The notes under the pieces were generated by a model that worked only from the letters and a program-made list of their open reading frames with translations, ran no database searches and had not been told where the DNA came from. A stretch of 64,000 nt of DNA from Pseudomonas sp. SCA2728.1_7 (GTDB taxonomy: Bacteria > Pseudomonadota > Gammaproteobacteria > Pseudomonadales > Pseudomonadaceae): contig NZ_CP073104.1 in the NCBI RefSeq assembly GCF_018138145.1, positions 186,001 through 250,000 of the forward strand, written 5' to 3'. The position numbers and the translations under genes were made by a program. Positions within the stretch are counted from its first letter, which is position 1. Each line of letters begins with the position of its first letter. Shown piece by piece: positions 55,339 through 64,000 of this stretch.

Positions 55339-56259
55339 TCATTTATTTTTGTTCAGGGCATTGAGCTGGCGAGCGAGCTCCAGTGCCACCCGACCGCTGT
55401 TAAAGGTCGGCAGCAGGTGAGTGAAAGGGATGTCGATCATTCGGTTCTCGCGCACCGCGCGCAGTTGCGACAACACCGGGTCGTGGGTCAGCAGATAGCG
55501 TTTGCGCCTGGCGGGCGACCATTCGGCGTCGGCCAGCAGGATCACGTCCGGGTCGCTGGCCAGCAGGGTTTCGCTGTTGACGGTGACTCGATAGAGGTTG
55601 ATGTTGGCGAACACATTGCGTACCCCGGCAGCCGCCAGCAGCGGAGTGACAAAACCACGTCGGCCCTCGCTGTCGAGGCCTTTGACTTCACTGTCGAGAT
55701 AGAACACGGACAACGGTTTACCCGCACCGGCCAGGACTCGGGCGCTGGCAATGTCCTTTTCCATGGAGTCGATCAACGCTTGGGCTTTTTGCTGCTGGTG
55801 CAGCAGCTTGCCCAACGTCAGCAAGTCATTGCGTACATGCGCGAAATAATCCAGCGAATGCCCGTTGCAGGCGGATTCCAGCAGATACGAACCCACGCCA
55901 TTGCGCGCCAGTCCCGAGCGTGAGGTCACACCGTCGCCGAACGCCGTGGCAAAGCCACCGATCACCAGATCCGGCCTCGCAGCGTAAAGCACTTCGCTGG
56001 CCGGGTATTGCCGCGCGATCACCGGTACACCGAAATACTCGGAAGGCCGCTGACCGGCATCGGTGTCATCCAGATAGGCTACGCCGACCAGCGCTGGCCC
56101 CGCACCCAGTGCCAGCACGAGATCCGCCGCATGCTGATTGAGCGCGACGATGCGTGAGGGCGCAGCGGCGCGCCAGTCTTCGCCGCAATTACGGTAAGTG
56201 TCGGCGAGTGCGGGCGCGGCGCAGAGCAGGGCACTCAACAACATCCACAACCTGCTCAT
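55339..56259 (-). CDS. BtuF-like periplasmic metal-chelate/cobalamin binding protein
   Basis: 306 residues with a signal peptide ending CAAPALADT and a Peripla_BP_2 fold (RIVALNQHAADLVLALGAGPALVGV, YAARPDLVIGGFATAF). Last gene of the riboswitch operon. No BtuC or BtuD follow; the next gene is unrelated. ATGA overlap with the ferredoxin gene. Confidence 0.85.
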   Translation of the reverse strand: MSRLWMLLSALLCAAPALADTYRNCGEDWRAAAPSRIVALNQHAADLVLALGAGPALVGVAYLDDTDAGQRPSEYFGVPVIARQYPASEVLYAARPDLVIGGFATAFGDGVTSRSGLARNGVGSYLLESACNGHSLDYFAHVRNDLLTLGKLLHQQQKAQALIDSMEKDIASARVLAGAGKPLSVFYLDSEVKGLDSEGRRGFVTPLLAAAGVRNVFANINLYRVTVNSETLLASDPDVILLADAEWSPARRKRYLLTHDPVLSQLRAVRENRMIDIPFTHLLPTFNSGRVALELARQLNALNKNK

Positions 56260-56615
56260 GGCCGCGCCTTGATCAGCAAATCCGCAACCACTTCACCGCC
56301 CACCAGATGCCCCTCGACCAGCCGCTGCACATCGTCTTTGCTGCGCACGCCATACCAGCAGCGTTCCGGGTACACCGTCACAATCGGCCCCAGATTGCAC
56401 GGGAACTGGCAGTGCGTGCGGGTCAGCAGCACGCCGCCCGGCGTCTCGATGCGATCGTGCGCGAGCAAATGCCGGCGCAAGGTTTTCCATAACTGCAAGG
56501 CACCACGCTGGGTGCAGCGCGGGCCGGTGCAGAGGAACACATGGCGCGCGTGCTCGGGCACGTGCGACCAGTCCGGGTGCGTGTCGATGCCGTCGACGGT
56601 TTTGATCTCACTCAT
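56256..56615 (-). CDS. 2Fe-2S thioredoxin-like ferredoxin
   Basis: 119 residues. Cysteines in HVFLCTGPRCTQRGA and in HCQFPCNLGP (two CxxxxC/CxxxC pairs) bind a 2Fe-2S cluster. Such proteins occur in cobalamin and siderophore clusters and may reduce the corrin or an iron chelate. Translationally coupled to btuB and to the binding protein by overlapping ATGA. Confidence 0.85.
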   Translation of the reverse strand: MSEIKTVDGIDTHPDWSHVPEHARHVFLCTGPRCTQRGALQLWKTLRRHLLAHDRIETPGGVLLTRTHCQFPCNLGPIVTVYPERCWYGVRSKDDVQRLVEGHLVGGEVVADLLIKARP

Positions 56616-58552
56616 CAGAAGCGGTACGTGTAGCGCACTTCGGAGGTGAACGGCCGGCCGAGGTTGTCGACATTGCTCGAACGGCTGGTGACGTAATCGC
56701 GATCGAAGAGGTTTTCCACCAGCAGGCTCACGCGGTGTTGGTGGGCGTTGTCGAGGTAGCGATAAGCGTCGGCGTCGACCACCGAATAGTTGCCGTATTC
56801 AACCTGTTTCGAACTGGTGATGTCGCGTATGTAGCGGATCGCGCCGCCGGCACCCCACAGGCGATTTTCCGATTCATAACCCACGCGCGAACGGGCGAAG
56901 AAGCTCGGGATGTCATTGATGGTCGCCCCCGTGCGCGATTCGGTGAGGTTGCGGGTCATGTCCGCTTGCAGACTCCACTGCTCGTTGAGCGCGAGCTTGG
57001 CGTCGGCCTCGAAACCGCGCATCTGGATCGTGCCTTCACCGTTGACCCACTGAATGTCATCGAGGGTGATCAGGTCGTCGATCTTGCGTTTGAACAGGGT
57101 CACGCTGGCGCTGAATTCGCGATCGAGCAAGAAGCCTTTGTAGTCGACACCGAGTTCAGCGTTGCGGCTTTTTTCCGGTTTGAGATTGCGATTACCGATC
57201 TCGTCGCCCGGCTCGTTGACGAACAGTTGCTCGGCGTTCGGCAGTTTGTAAGCGCTGCCGTATTGGCCGCGCACCGACCAATTGTCATTGAGGTCATACA
57301 GCGAAGTGAGCATGCCGACCGTGGCACTGTCGCCGCCGCTCATGGCTTCGTGGCGCACACCGATGCTCGGATGCCAGTCGGGCAGGGCGTCGATCTGCGG
57401 TCGCAGTTGCGTGTAGAACGCATGGGCTTCGGCCTTGTCGTTATCGATGATCAACACATCGTCCTGGCCCTTGAACCACTGGTTGTCGCTGCCGAACACC
57501 AACACATGGCCACCGGGCAATTCAGCCTTGCCTTCGGCCTGCACGCCCCAATCGGTGAAGCCCCAATAGTCGTTGTGGTTGATGACTTTGGTACCGCCGT
57601 CGGCGACGTTGTTGACCCGGGTGTAGCGCGTGTCCCAGTCGTTGATATGACCTTTGACGAAATAGCTCAGGCGCTCGTTGATGTTCTGCTCGAAGGTCGC
57701 CGTGGCGATCTGCTGCACGCGATCGTTGGTGGTCGTGTGATTGTCGACCGGGCGGGCGAAATCGAGGTTGGCGTCGGCGTATTGGTAGAACAGTTCCAGC
57801 CGCGCATCATCGCCGAACGACTGAATGGCCTTGCCGCCGAAGGTAGTGACTTCGTAGGCACGGTTCTTCTCGCTGACGTTTTTCATGTCACGGTTGCGAT
57901 ACGGCTGGTAACCGTCGGAGACGTTGTGGCTGATGTACGCCAGCAAGCCGAGATCGCCGAAACCGTTGGTGAAGATATTCTCGACCCGCGCGTCTTCGCT
58001 GGTGCCGCCAAAGCTGTCGACGCCCAAATTCACTTCGCCGGAGGCTTTGCGGCTCTGCGGGCTGCGGGTGACGATGTTGATCACCCCCGACACCGCTTGA
58101 GTGCCGAACAACAGGCTCTGCCCGCCCTTGAGCACTTCGATGCGCTCGATGGCATTGGCCGGCAGGGTGTCCAGATAGAGGCCGCCGTACAGGCGATTGT
58201 TCAGGCGTACGCCGTCAAGCAGGATCAAAGTGTCGTCGTTGCGCCCGCCCAGGAGTGAATAAGTGCCGTAGTCGAACGGACCGTTTTTCGGTGCGACGTA
58301 CAGACCGGGAATGAACATCTGCATGACGCGGCTGACATCGGCGCTGGGGCCGGCACGTTCGATCTGTTCGCGGCTGACGATCTCGACCTTGCTGCCGAAC
58401 TTCGCCATCTCGGCGACGGTGGTGGATTCCACAGACGGTGCGGAAACGATTTGTTGATGGAGTTCCAGCGGCGCGTCGTCGGCCAGTAGTAGCGGGCTGA
58501 ACAGGCAGCCAAGGAACAGGGTTGGAGCAGAAGTGTTGAAAGGTCGAATCAT
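56615..58552 (-). CDS. btuB: BtuB, TonB-dependent cobalamin receptor
   Basis: 645 residues: signal peptide (LFLGCLFSPLLLADDAP), plug domain (LILLDGVRLNNRLYGGLYLD, LKGGQSLLFGTQAVSGVINI), beta-barrel ending RPFTSEVRYTYRF with terminal Phe. The name is supported by the cobalamin riboswitch 100 bp upstream. The start at 58552 is chosen since the upstream in-frame codons are riboswitch sequence. Substrate could be another corrinoid. Confidence 0.9.
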   Translation of the reverse strand: MIRPFNTSAPTLFLGCLFSPLLLADDAPLELHQQIVSAPSVESTTVAEMAKFGSKVEIVSREQIERAGPSADVSRVMQMFIPGLYVAPKNGPFDYGTYSLLGGRNDDTLILLDGVRLNNRLYGGLYLDTLPANAIERIEVLKGGQSLLFGTQAVSGVINIVTRSPQSRKASGEVNLGVDSFGGTSEDARVENIFTNGFGDLGLLAYISHNVSDGYQPYRNRDMKNVSEKNRAYEVTTFGGKAIQSFGDDARLELFYQYADANLDFARPVDNHTTTNDRVQQIATATFEQNINERLSYFVKGHINDWDTRYTRVNNVADGGTKVINHNDYWGFTDWGVQAEGKAELPGGHVLVFGSDNQWFKGQDDVLIIDNDKAEAHAFYTQLRPQIDALPDWHPSIGVRHEAMSGGDSATVGMLTSLYDLNDNWSVRGQYGSAYKLPNAEQLFVNEPGDEIGNRNLKPEKSRNAELGVDYKGFLLDREFSASVTLFKRKIDDLITLDDIQWVNGEGTIQMRGFEADAKLALNEQWSLQADMTRNLTESRTGATINDIPSFFARSRVGYESENRLWGAGGAIRYIRDITSSKQVEYGNYSVVDADAYRYLDNAHQHRVSLLVENLFDRDYVTSRSSNVDNLGRPFTSEVRYTYRF

Positions 58553-58654
58553 TGTCTTCTCGAAAAGGATCTTCGCAGAAGAGCATGCAGGAGAAGGCAT
58601 CGCGCACAGCCAATACCGGCCCATGCCCGCCCACCGCAGGATTTTGCCAAACAA

Positions 58655-58842
58655 AATTTCAGGCCGGTCTCCGGGCTCGCGCGTATCGAGGCTTTCACCT
58701 TCCCATGGCCGTCTGGCCACAGTGGTGTATCGAAAGCATCACGCGCATACCGTTGCGGGGGCAGCACCGGACTTGTTCGAAAAGAACGTACCGGTTTCCC
58801 GTTTCACCCCATGCACGGCGGCATGGGACACCTGAAACTGGG
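58655..58842 (-). promoter_or_regulatory. Cobalamin (B12) riboswitch
   Basis: On the minus strand: GGTGTCCC, GGGTGAAACGGGAAACCGG, AAGTCCGGTGCTGCCCCCGC, ACTGTGGCC, ATGGGAAGGTG and GCCCGGAGACCGGCC, all in the order of the class I B12 box. Ends about 100 nt before the btuB ATG. Binding adenosylcobalamin should shut off the operon. Confidence 0.97.
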
Positions 58843-58945
58843 CGGCATCTGAACATTCGAATGACCGTTCGTCAACTTTCGGGACCCGGGTTATGGGTAT
58901 GCAAATGGCCAAAGTTGCCTATTGCCAAGCACCCGTCGCGCGCCA

Positions 58946-58964
58946 GACAATAAGAGTCATTATC
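58946..58964 (+). promoter_or_regulatory. Fur box
   Basis: GACAATAAGAGTCATTATC matches 15 of 19 positions of the Fur consensus (GATAATGATAATCATTATC), the right half (TCATTATC) perfectly. 23 bp before the sigma-factor start. Confidence 0.85.
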
Positions 58965-58986
58965 ACTCGCGAATTATTCCAGACTC

Positions 58987-59508
58987 ATGTCCGCCGACGA
59001 ATTATCCCTGCGCAGCGCCGTCAATGACTTGTATTGCGACCATCACGGGTGGTTGAAAGGCTGGTTGCGCAAGCGTCTGAGCAACTCTTTCGATGCGGCC
59101 GATCTGGCGCAGGACACCTTCGTTCGGGTCATCAAGGCCCGCAGCGCTCTGGAGATTCGCGAGCCGCGTCCTTACCTGTCGATGATCGCCAAAGGCTTGC
59201 TCGTTGACCTGTTCCGCCGCCGTTCGCTGGAGCAATCCTGGCTGGAAGCGCTGGCGGCCATGCCACAAGAGCAACAGCCTTCGCTGGAAGAGCAGGCGAT
59301 CCTGCTGCAGGCGCTGGTGGAAATCGACCGTTTGCTGCAAGGGCTGGGGCCGAAGGTCAAGCAGACCTTCATCCTGTCGCAGTTCGATGGCCTGACCTAC
59401 CTGCAGATTGCCGAGCGCTTGAACATCAGCGTGCGCAGCGTCAACAACTACATGGCCAAGGCCATGGAGCATTGCTGTCTGATGCAGATTCAGATGCAAC
59501 TGGCATGA
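58987..59508 (+). CDS. FecI-type ECF sigma factor
   Basis: 173 residues: region 2 (FDAADLAQDTFVRVIKAR, YLSMIAKGLLVDLFRRR) and region 4 (LSQFDGLTYLQIAERLNISVRSVNNYMAKAM). Expected to transcribe the downstream receptor gene upon siderophore signal. Iron-repressed via the Fur box. Stop overlaps fecR-like gene (ATGA). Confidence 0.93.
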   Translation: MSADELSLRSAVNDLYCDHHGWLKGWLRKRLSNSFDAADLAQDTFVRVIKARSALEIREPRPYLSMIAKGLLVDLFRRRSLEQSWLEALAAMPQEQQPSLEEQAILLQALVEIDRLLQGLGPKVKQTFILSQFDGLTYLQIAERLNISVRSVNNYMAKAMEHCCLMQIQMQLA

Positions 59509-60458
59509 GCCTGTCGCCCGCCGAACTGCAAGCGATCAGCGCCGCTGCCCGCTGGTACGCGCGTCTGCATTCCGGCATCGCCACCGAGGCGGACCGCGCT
59601 GCGTGGAACGACTGGTTGCGCGCCGATCCTGCCCATCAGCAAGCCTGGCAGCAGATGGCGGCGGTCGGCGAACAGATGGCCAGCGTGCCGGGCGCATTGG
59701 CGGCACCGGCGTTGCGCGGGGTCGAGCGATCCCGGCGGCAGGTATTGCGCAGCGTGGTGCTGCTGGCGTCGGCCGGGTCGCTGGGCTGGCTGGGCTGGCG
59801 CAGTGAGCCGTCGCAAAACCTGCTGGCCGATTTCCGTACCGGCGTGGGCGAGCGGCGCGAGTTTCGTCTGGCCGATGGCAGTGCCTTGCTGCTCAACACC
59901 GACACCTCGGTCAATCTGCGTTTCGACGGTCGCCAGCGAACCCTGGAATTACTGTGGGGCGAGATTCTGCTGAGCACCGCGGCCGATTCGTCGCAGCGTC
60001 CGTTCAAAGTATTGACCCGGCATGGCCAAGTGTTGGCGTTGGGCACGCGGTTTATCGTCCGCTCACAGGACAGCGGTGGCGAGGTGTCGGTTGTCGAGAA
60101 GGCGGTCGAAGTCAGCTCGGCGGGCGGTGGCTCCACCGTGCGTTTAGAGGCTGGACAATCACTGGATTTCAACAGTCGTGCGGTAGGCGCGATTCGCCGC
60201 AACGATGCGTCGGTCGGTGCCTGGCAGCAAGGCAGCATCATCGCGCTCAATCGTCCTCTGGCCGAGTTGCTGGCGGATATTTCGCGTTACCGCCATGGCG
60301 TGCTGCGGTGTGATGCGCGGATCGCCCAACTGAAGGTTTCCGGCGCATTCCCGATTGATAACACCGACCTCGCACTGGCGGCGCTGGAGAGTGGATTCTC
60401 CTTGCGCATCACGCGCTACAGCCGTTATTGGGTCAACGTGTCGCCGCCTGCCCAGTGA
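59505..60458 (+). CDS. FecR-type anti-sigma factor/sensor
   Basis: 317 residues: N-terminal cytoplasmic DUF4880-like domain (WYARLHSGIATEADRAAWNDWLRADPAHQQAW), a membrane segment (QVLRSVVLLASAGSLGWLGW), and a periplasmic FecR domain (RTGVGERREFRLADGSALLLNTDTSVNL). Conveys the signal from the receptor to the sigma factor. The ATG at 59505 overlaps the sigma stop. Confidence 0.93.
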   Translation: MSLSPAELQAISAAARWYARLHSGIATEADRAAWNDWLRADPAHQQAWQQMAAVGEQMASVPGALAAPALRGVERSRRQVLRSVVLLASAGSLGWLGWRSEPSQNLLADFRTGVGERREFRLADGSALLLNTDTSVNLRFDGRQRTLELLWGEILLSTAADSSQRPFKVLTRHGQVLALGTRFIVRSQDSGGEVSVVEKAVEVSSAGGGSTVRLEAGQSLDFNSRAVGAIRRNDASVGAWQQGSIIALNRPLAELLADISRYRHGVLRCDARIAQLKVSGAFPIDNTDLALAALESGFSLRITRYSRYWVNVSPPAQ

Positions 60459-60566
60459 TTGGCGCCGTGAACCGGAAATATTTTTTCAGCGTTTGCACTT
60501 TTCACACACACCGTTCGGCTCATCCCTCAATGAGTTTTTATTCAGCGTTTCTGGGGGAGGGTAAGC

Positions 60567-63044
60567 ATGTCTCGGGTGTACAAGTCTGGTCGTCTGGCGA
60601 CCGCAGTGAAGGTCGGGCTACTGGCGGCAACGACGGCCGGCGTCTGGTCGACGACCACGTTGGCCGCGCCGTTTTCGGCGCAACAGAGTTCGGTTAAATC
60701 CTTCGACATTGCCGCTGGCAGCCTGACCGAAGTACTCAGCCATTTCGCCAGTGCGGCGGGGGCAGCGATTTCGTTTGATGCGCAACAAACCGATGGCCTG
60801 AAATCCCCTGGCCTCAGAGGCGCATTCGGCACCAGCGAAGGCTTCGCGCGGATACTTGGTGGCAGCGGTTTGCAAGCCGAACCGCAGGCCAATGGCACCT
60901 ATGTGCTGCGGCCGGCACCGGTAGTCGGTTCGGCGCTGGAACTGGGGGCCACCAACATCAACGGCCAGATGCTCGGCGCGACCACGGAAAACAGCGGCTC
61001 GTACACCACCGGCGCGGTGACCATCGGCAAAGGTGAGCACTCGCTGCGGGAGACCCCGCAATCGGTCACGGTGATGACGCGCAAAATGCTCGACGACCAG
61101 AACCTCAACACCATCGATCAGGTCATGGAAAAGACCCCGGGGATCACCGTCTACGACTCGACCATGGGCGGCAAATACTTCTACTCCCGTGGCTTTCGCA
61201 TGTCGGGCCAGTATCAGTACGACGGCGTGCCGCTGGACATGGGCAACCTCTACGTTCAGGCCGACAGTTTCAGCGGTGACATGGCCTATTACGACCGCGT
61301 CGAGATCCTTCGCGGCGCGGCCGGGATGATGAAAGGTTCGGGCGGCACCGCCGGCGGGGTTAACTTTGTGCGCAAACGCGGGCAGGCCACAGCGCAAACC
61401 GAGATCACCTTGTCGGGCGGCAGTTGGGACAATTATCGCGGACAAGTCGACACCGGTGGCCCGTTGAATGACGCTGGCACGATACGTGGCCGCGCCGTGG
61501 TCGCCGAGCAGAGCCGGCATTACTTTGTCGACGATGCCAGCCGCAAGGATCAGGTGTATTACGGCGCGCTCGACTTTGACGTCAGCCCCGACTCCACACT
61601 CGGACTGGGTGTCGCCTATGAAGACGTCGATGCCAATCCGTGCTGGGGCGGTCTGCCGCGCTACAAGGATCGCAGCGATTTGAAACTCAGTCGTTCGACT
61701 TGCCTGGATCCGTCGTGGAATACCTGGCGCAGCCAGCGCACGACGGTGTTCAGTGATCTCAAGCATCAGATCAACGAAAACTGGAGCCTGAAGGTCGCCA
61801 GCGTTTACACAAAAAACACGCAGGACATCAAATACGCATTTGCTTCCGGTGCGGTGACTCCGGGCGTCAACACCACCGGCATGCTGGGCAGCATGTACGA
61901 CTACGATCAGGTCGATTACGGCCTGGATGCGTACGTCGATGGCAAGTTCAACGCATTCGGTCAGCAACATGAACTGATCGTCGGCGCCAACGCCAGCCGT
62001 TCGAAAAAGAACGACTTCTACTCCGTGGCGTTTTTGCCGCAGCGGCAGAGTGTGTTCAATCCCGACAAACATATTCCTGAGCCGGACGACAGTTACTTCA
62101 TCGAAAACTCTTCGCGCGGCGGCCCGGTCAATTCGCTGACAAAACAGCAGGGCGTTTACTCGACGTTACGCCTGAAACTCGCGGATCCGTTGACGCTGGT
62201 CGTCGGTGGGCGGGTCAGCTGGTACAGCTCTGAGACTGATTCGGACTTCATCAACAGCGGCACTTCGGAGCATTCCAGCTCGACGGAAACCGGCCAGGTC
62301 ACACCGTTTGCCGGGGTTCTGCTGGATTTGAACGAGAACCTGACGGCTTACGCCAGCTATTCGGACATTTTCACGCCGCAAGGCAACTACCGTTCCGAAG
62401 ACGGCGCGGCGCTCAAGCCACTGGTGGGCCAGAGCTATGAACTGGGGATCAAGGGCGCTTGGTACGACGGTCGACTCAACGGCTCGTTCAACCTGTTCCG
62501 CACGATTCAGAAAGATCAGGCGCAAACCGACTACAACTCGTCCTGCCCATCGTCCGACGGCTATTGCTACCTCAATGCGGGTAAGGTTCGCGCACAAGGT
62601 TTTGAAGCCGAGATCAGCGGTGAAGTCATCGAACGCCTGCAACTGCTCGCGGGGTACACCTACACGCAGACCAAGACCCTGGACGACATCGACAGCAGCC
62701 TGACCGGTGCCGCGTTCAATACGTATGTGCCGCGACACGTGCTGCGCATGTGGGGCGATTACGCGCTGAGTGGCGCGCTTGAGCGCTTTACCCTCGGCGC
62801 CGGGGTCAATGCACAAAGCGACAACTTCCGCGTCTCACCCGCCAGTGGCGAGAAAATCAGCCAGTCGGGTTATGCAATCTGGAACGGTCGCATCGGCTAC
62901 CGCATCGATGACACCTGGTCGGTCGCGCTCAACGGCAACAACCTGTTCGACAAGCGTTACTACTCGACCATCGGTACCGAGACGTTCGGCAGCTACTACG
63001 GTGATCCCCGTAACTTCATGATGTCGGTGAAGGCGAGTTTCTAG
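60567..63044 (+). CDS. TonB-dependent siderophore receptor with signalling (STN) domain
   Basis: 825 residues: signal peptide (ends TTTLAAPF), STN/secretin domain at about 45-115 (SFDIAAGSLTEVLSHFASAAGAAISF), plug (DRVEILRGAAGMMKGSGGTAGGVNFVRK) and barrel ending DPRNFMMSVKASF with terminal Phe. Two-Cys loops (CWGGLPRYK, SCPSSDGYCYL) are extracellular. FpvA/FhuE-like transducer, working with the sigma and anti-sigma pair just upstream. Siderophore unidentified. Confidence 0.93.
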   Translation: MSRVYKSGRLATAVKVGLLAATTAGVWSTTTLAAPFSAQQSSVKSFDIAAGSLTEVLSHFASAAGAAISFDAQQTDGLKSPGLRGAFGTSEGFARILGGSGLQAEPQANGTYVLRPAPVVGSALELGATNINGQMLGATTENSGSYTTGAVTIGKGEHSLRETPQSVTVMTRKMLDDQNLNTIDQVMEKTPGITVYDSTMGGKYFYSRGFRMSGQYQYDGVPLDMGNLYVQADSFSGDMAYYDRVEILRGAAGMMKGSGGTAGGVNFVRKRGQATAQTEITLSGGSWDNYRGQVDTGGPLNDAGTIRGRAVVAEQSRHYFVDDASRKDQVYYGALDFDVSPDSTLGLGVAYEDVDANPCWGGLPRYKDRSDLKLSRSTCLDPSWNTWRSQRTTVFSDLKHQINENWSLKVASVYTKNTQDIKYAFASGAVTPGVNTTGMLGSMYDYDQVDYGLDAYVDGKFNAFGQQHELIVGANASRSKKNDFYSVAFLPQRQSVFNPDKHIPEPDDSYFIENSSRGGPVNSLTKQQGVYSTLRLKLADPLTLVVGGRVSWYSSETDSDFINSGTSEHSSSTETGQVTPFAGVLLDLNENLTAYASYSDIFTPQGNYRSEDGAALKPLVGQSYELGIKGAWYDGRLNGSFNLFRTIQKDQAQTDYNSSCPSSDGYCYLNAGKVRAQGFEAEISGEVIERLQLLAGYTYTQTKTLDDIDSSLTGAAFNTYVPRHVLRMWGDYALSGALERFTLGAGVNAQSDNFRVSPASGEKISQSGYAIWNGRIGYRIDDTWSVALNGNNLFDKRYYSTIGTETFGSYYGDPRNFMMSVKASF

Positions 63045-63283
63045 TTCAGCCTGAATTGATTGCAAGCGCCGGTCCGTCCTGAGTGCAGAGGTGTGTCAGT
63101 GGGTTCAGCACCTTCCGGTCACCCTGCGCGCGCGCACCGGCTGCTTTGCTGTGAGGCTTGTCGTGTTTTTCTCCTTCTTTTGAAATAGCTACTAAGGTCT
63201 ATAACTGTAATCTCGAGGCCATATCCGTTTGTTGTCGACAGTGGCCACTCAGTGGTGGAGATACGCTGAACAGGGAGGTTTTC

Positions 63284-64000
63284 ATGCAAGGTGCCAGCGG
63301 CCATTCTTACGGCGGGCACGCCCCGCATTTCATCCGCAATGCGTTACTGGTCGCCATGGCCAACACCCTGATGCTCGCAGACGCTCAGGCCGCATGCGGG
63401 CCTTTGGCGGCGGGTGCCTACAACGTCTCGCAAACCTGTTCGGGCTGTCGTTGTCCGCCGGGACCATCGACGCCGGCGTCAGCCACTACACTCGGCGCGC
63501 CGCCGGCGAAGACACCTTGCGCGCTTACGGCGTCGGCGCCTACTGGACGCACTTCGGCCCGTCCGGCTGGTATCTGGACGGCGTGTTGCAAGTCAACCGC
63601 TTCGACATCGAAGCCAAACCCAACGACATGGCCAAACTGAAAACCCGTGGCTGGGGCTACACCGCATCGCTGGAAAACGGCTACCCGTACGAAGTCGACA
63701 AAGACTGGTACATCGAGCCGCAATTGCAGGCGATCTACAGCTACGTCGATCTGGACAGCAGTGATGACGTCGGCGCGAAAATTCGCTTCAAGGACGTCGA
63801 TTCACTGATCGGCCGCGCCGGCGTGCGCATCGCCAAGGACTGGGACACCGAAGGCGTCGACAAGAGCGCACGGCGCACCAACGGCTGGATCCGGCCGAGT
63901 ATCTGGCATGAATTCAAGGGGCAGCCGAAAACCGAGTTTTCCTCCGAGTCGGGCTACATCCCGTTCGAATCCGACATTCAGGGCACGTGGGGTGAAGTGA
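63284..64000 (+). pseudogene. Frameshifted, internally deleted autotransporter (continues beyond window)
   Basis: The start (MQGASGHSYGGHAPHFIRNA, signal segment through ACGPLAAGAYNVSQTC) is in one frame. From about 63433 the coherent protein is in another frame: LFGLSLSAGTIDAGVSHYTR, AYGVGAYWTHFGPSGWYLDG, EPQLQAIYSYVDLD, IRPSIWHEFKG, an AIDA-like autotransporter beta-domain. Most of the passenger is missing and the frames do not join. No stop in the beta-domain frame by position 64000. A disrupted or recently decayed gene. Confidence 0.75.

Noticed and set aside
56735..58258. Long plus-strand open frame antisense to btuB (about 507 codons)
   Set aside because: Arises from codon bias opposite a well-supported TonB receptor; no ribosome site or recognisable domain.
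58553..58720. 56-residue N-terminal extension of BtuB in frame
   Set aside because: The codons are riboswitch sequence and the signal peptide begins at 58552.
63158..63640. 160-codon continuous plus-strand frame as a real protein
   Set aside because: After about residue 90 it is the wrong frame of an autotransporter beta-domain; treated as pseudogene.

Overview
This window is chromosomal DNA of a fluorescent-group Pseudomonas (P. fluorescens/P. putida-like). The evidence is gene content: benABCD-catBCA, a hydroxyproline operon in the P. putida order, a FecI/FecR/TonB-receptor module, MocR, AraC and LysR regulators, and Pseudomonas-type REP hairpins. Genes are dense and mostly G+C-rich. One island around 43.7-45.5 kb is visibly richer in A+T. 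No tRNA, rRNA, CRISPR array, prophage or transposase was seen.

Layout. 1-6.8 kb: hydroxyproline catabolism (oxidase, semialdehyde dehydrogenase, deaminase, epimerase, permease) with a divergent PAS-AraC regulator. 6.9-10.2 kb: a LysE exporter with AraC regulator, a small lipoprotein, and a MarR-GNAT fusion with a near-consensus promoter and two operators. 10.2-10.8 kb: a candidate small RNA carrying a 32-codon ORF. 11-18.3 kb: benR, two XylS/BenR-type boxes, then benABCD-catBCA, taking benzoate to 3-oxoadipate enol-lactone. 18.3-26.7 kb: a 2-oxoglutarate oxygenase in a tight run with a MetQNI-like importer, an RbsABC-like importer and a sulfite-oxidase-like protein. 27-31.4 kb: a TonB receptor overlapping an APC permease whose 3' end runs into a repeat element, then a lipoprotein. 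31.6-34.5 kb: a large MscS channel and a tandem-repeat secreted peptide. 34.6-40.4 kb: LysR, VOC protein, cation symporter, Old Yellow Enzyme, SDR, NTF2-like and SRPBCC proteins. 40.5-43.5 kb: methyltransferase, AraC/EamA pair, acetyltransferase.

43.7-45.6 kb is the most unusual locus: a LuxR-family regulator divergent from a gene with aerolysin-fold features (candidate beta-pore-forming toxin), with a 21-bp dyad between them. 45.6-55.3 kb holds small housekeeping or accessory genes, including an orphan panB, a MocR regulator, a PchB-like lyase and an amino-acid oxidase. 55.3-58.9 kb is a cobalamin-riboswitch operon (btuB, 2Fe-2S protein, BtuF-like binding protein) without permease or ATPase. 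58.9-63 kb is a Fur-box-led sigma factor/anti-sigma/TonB receptor iron-signalling unit. The window ends in a frameshifted, internally deleted autotransporter.

Repeats: three closely related REPINs (17.2, 25.8, 26.6 kb), a solitary REP (31.5 kb), and two copies of a palindromic element with CCCTCACCC ends (18.3 and 30.7 kb). Function calls rest on motifs and context read by eye; no database search was run.
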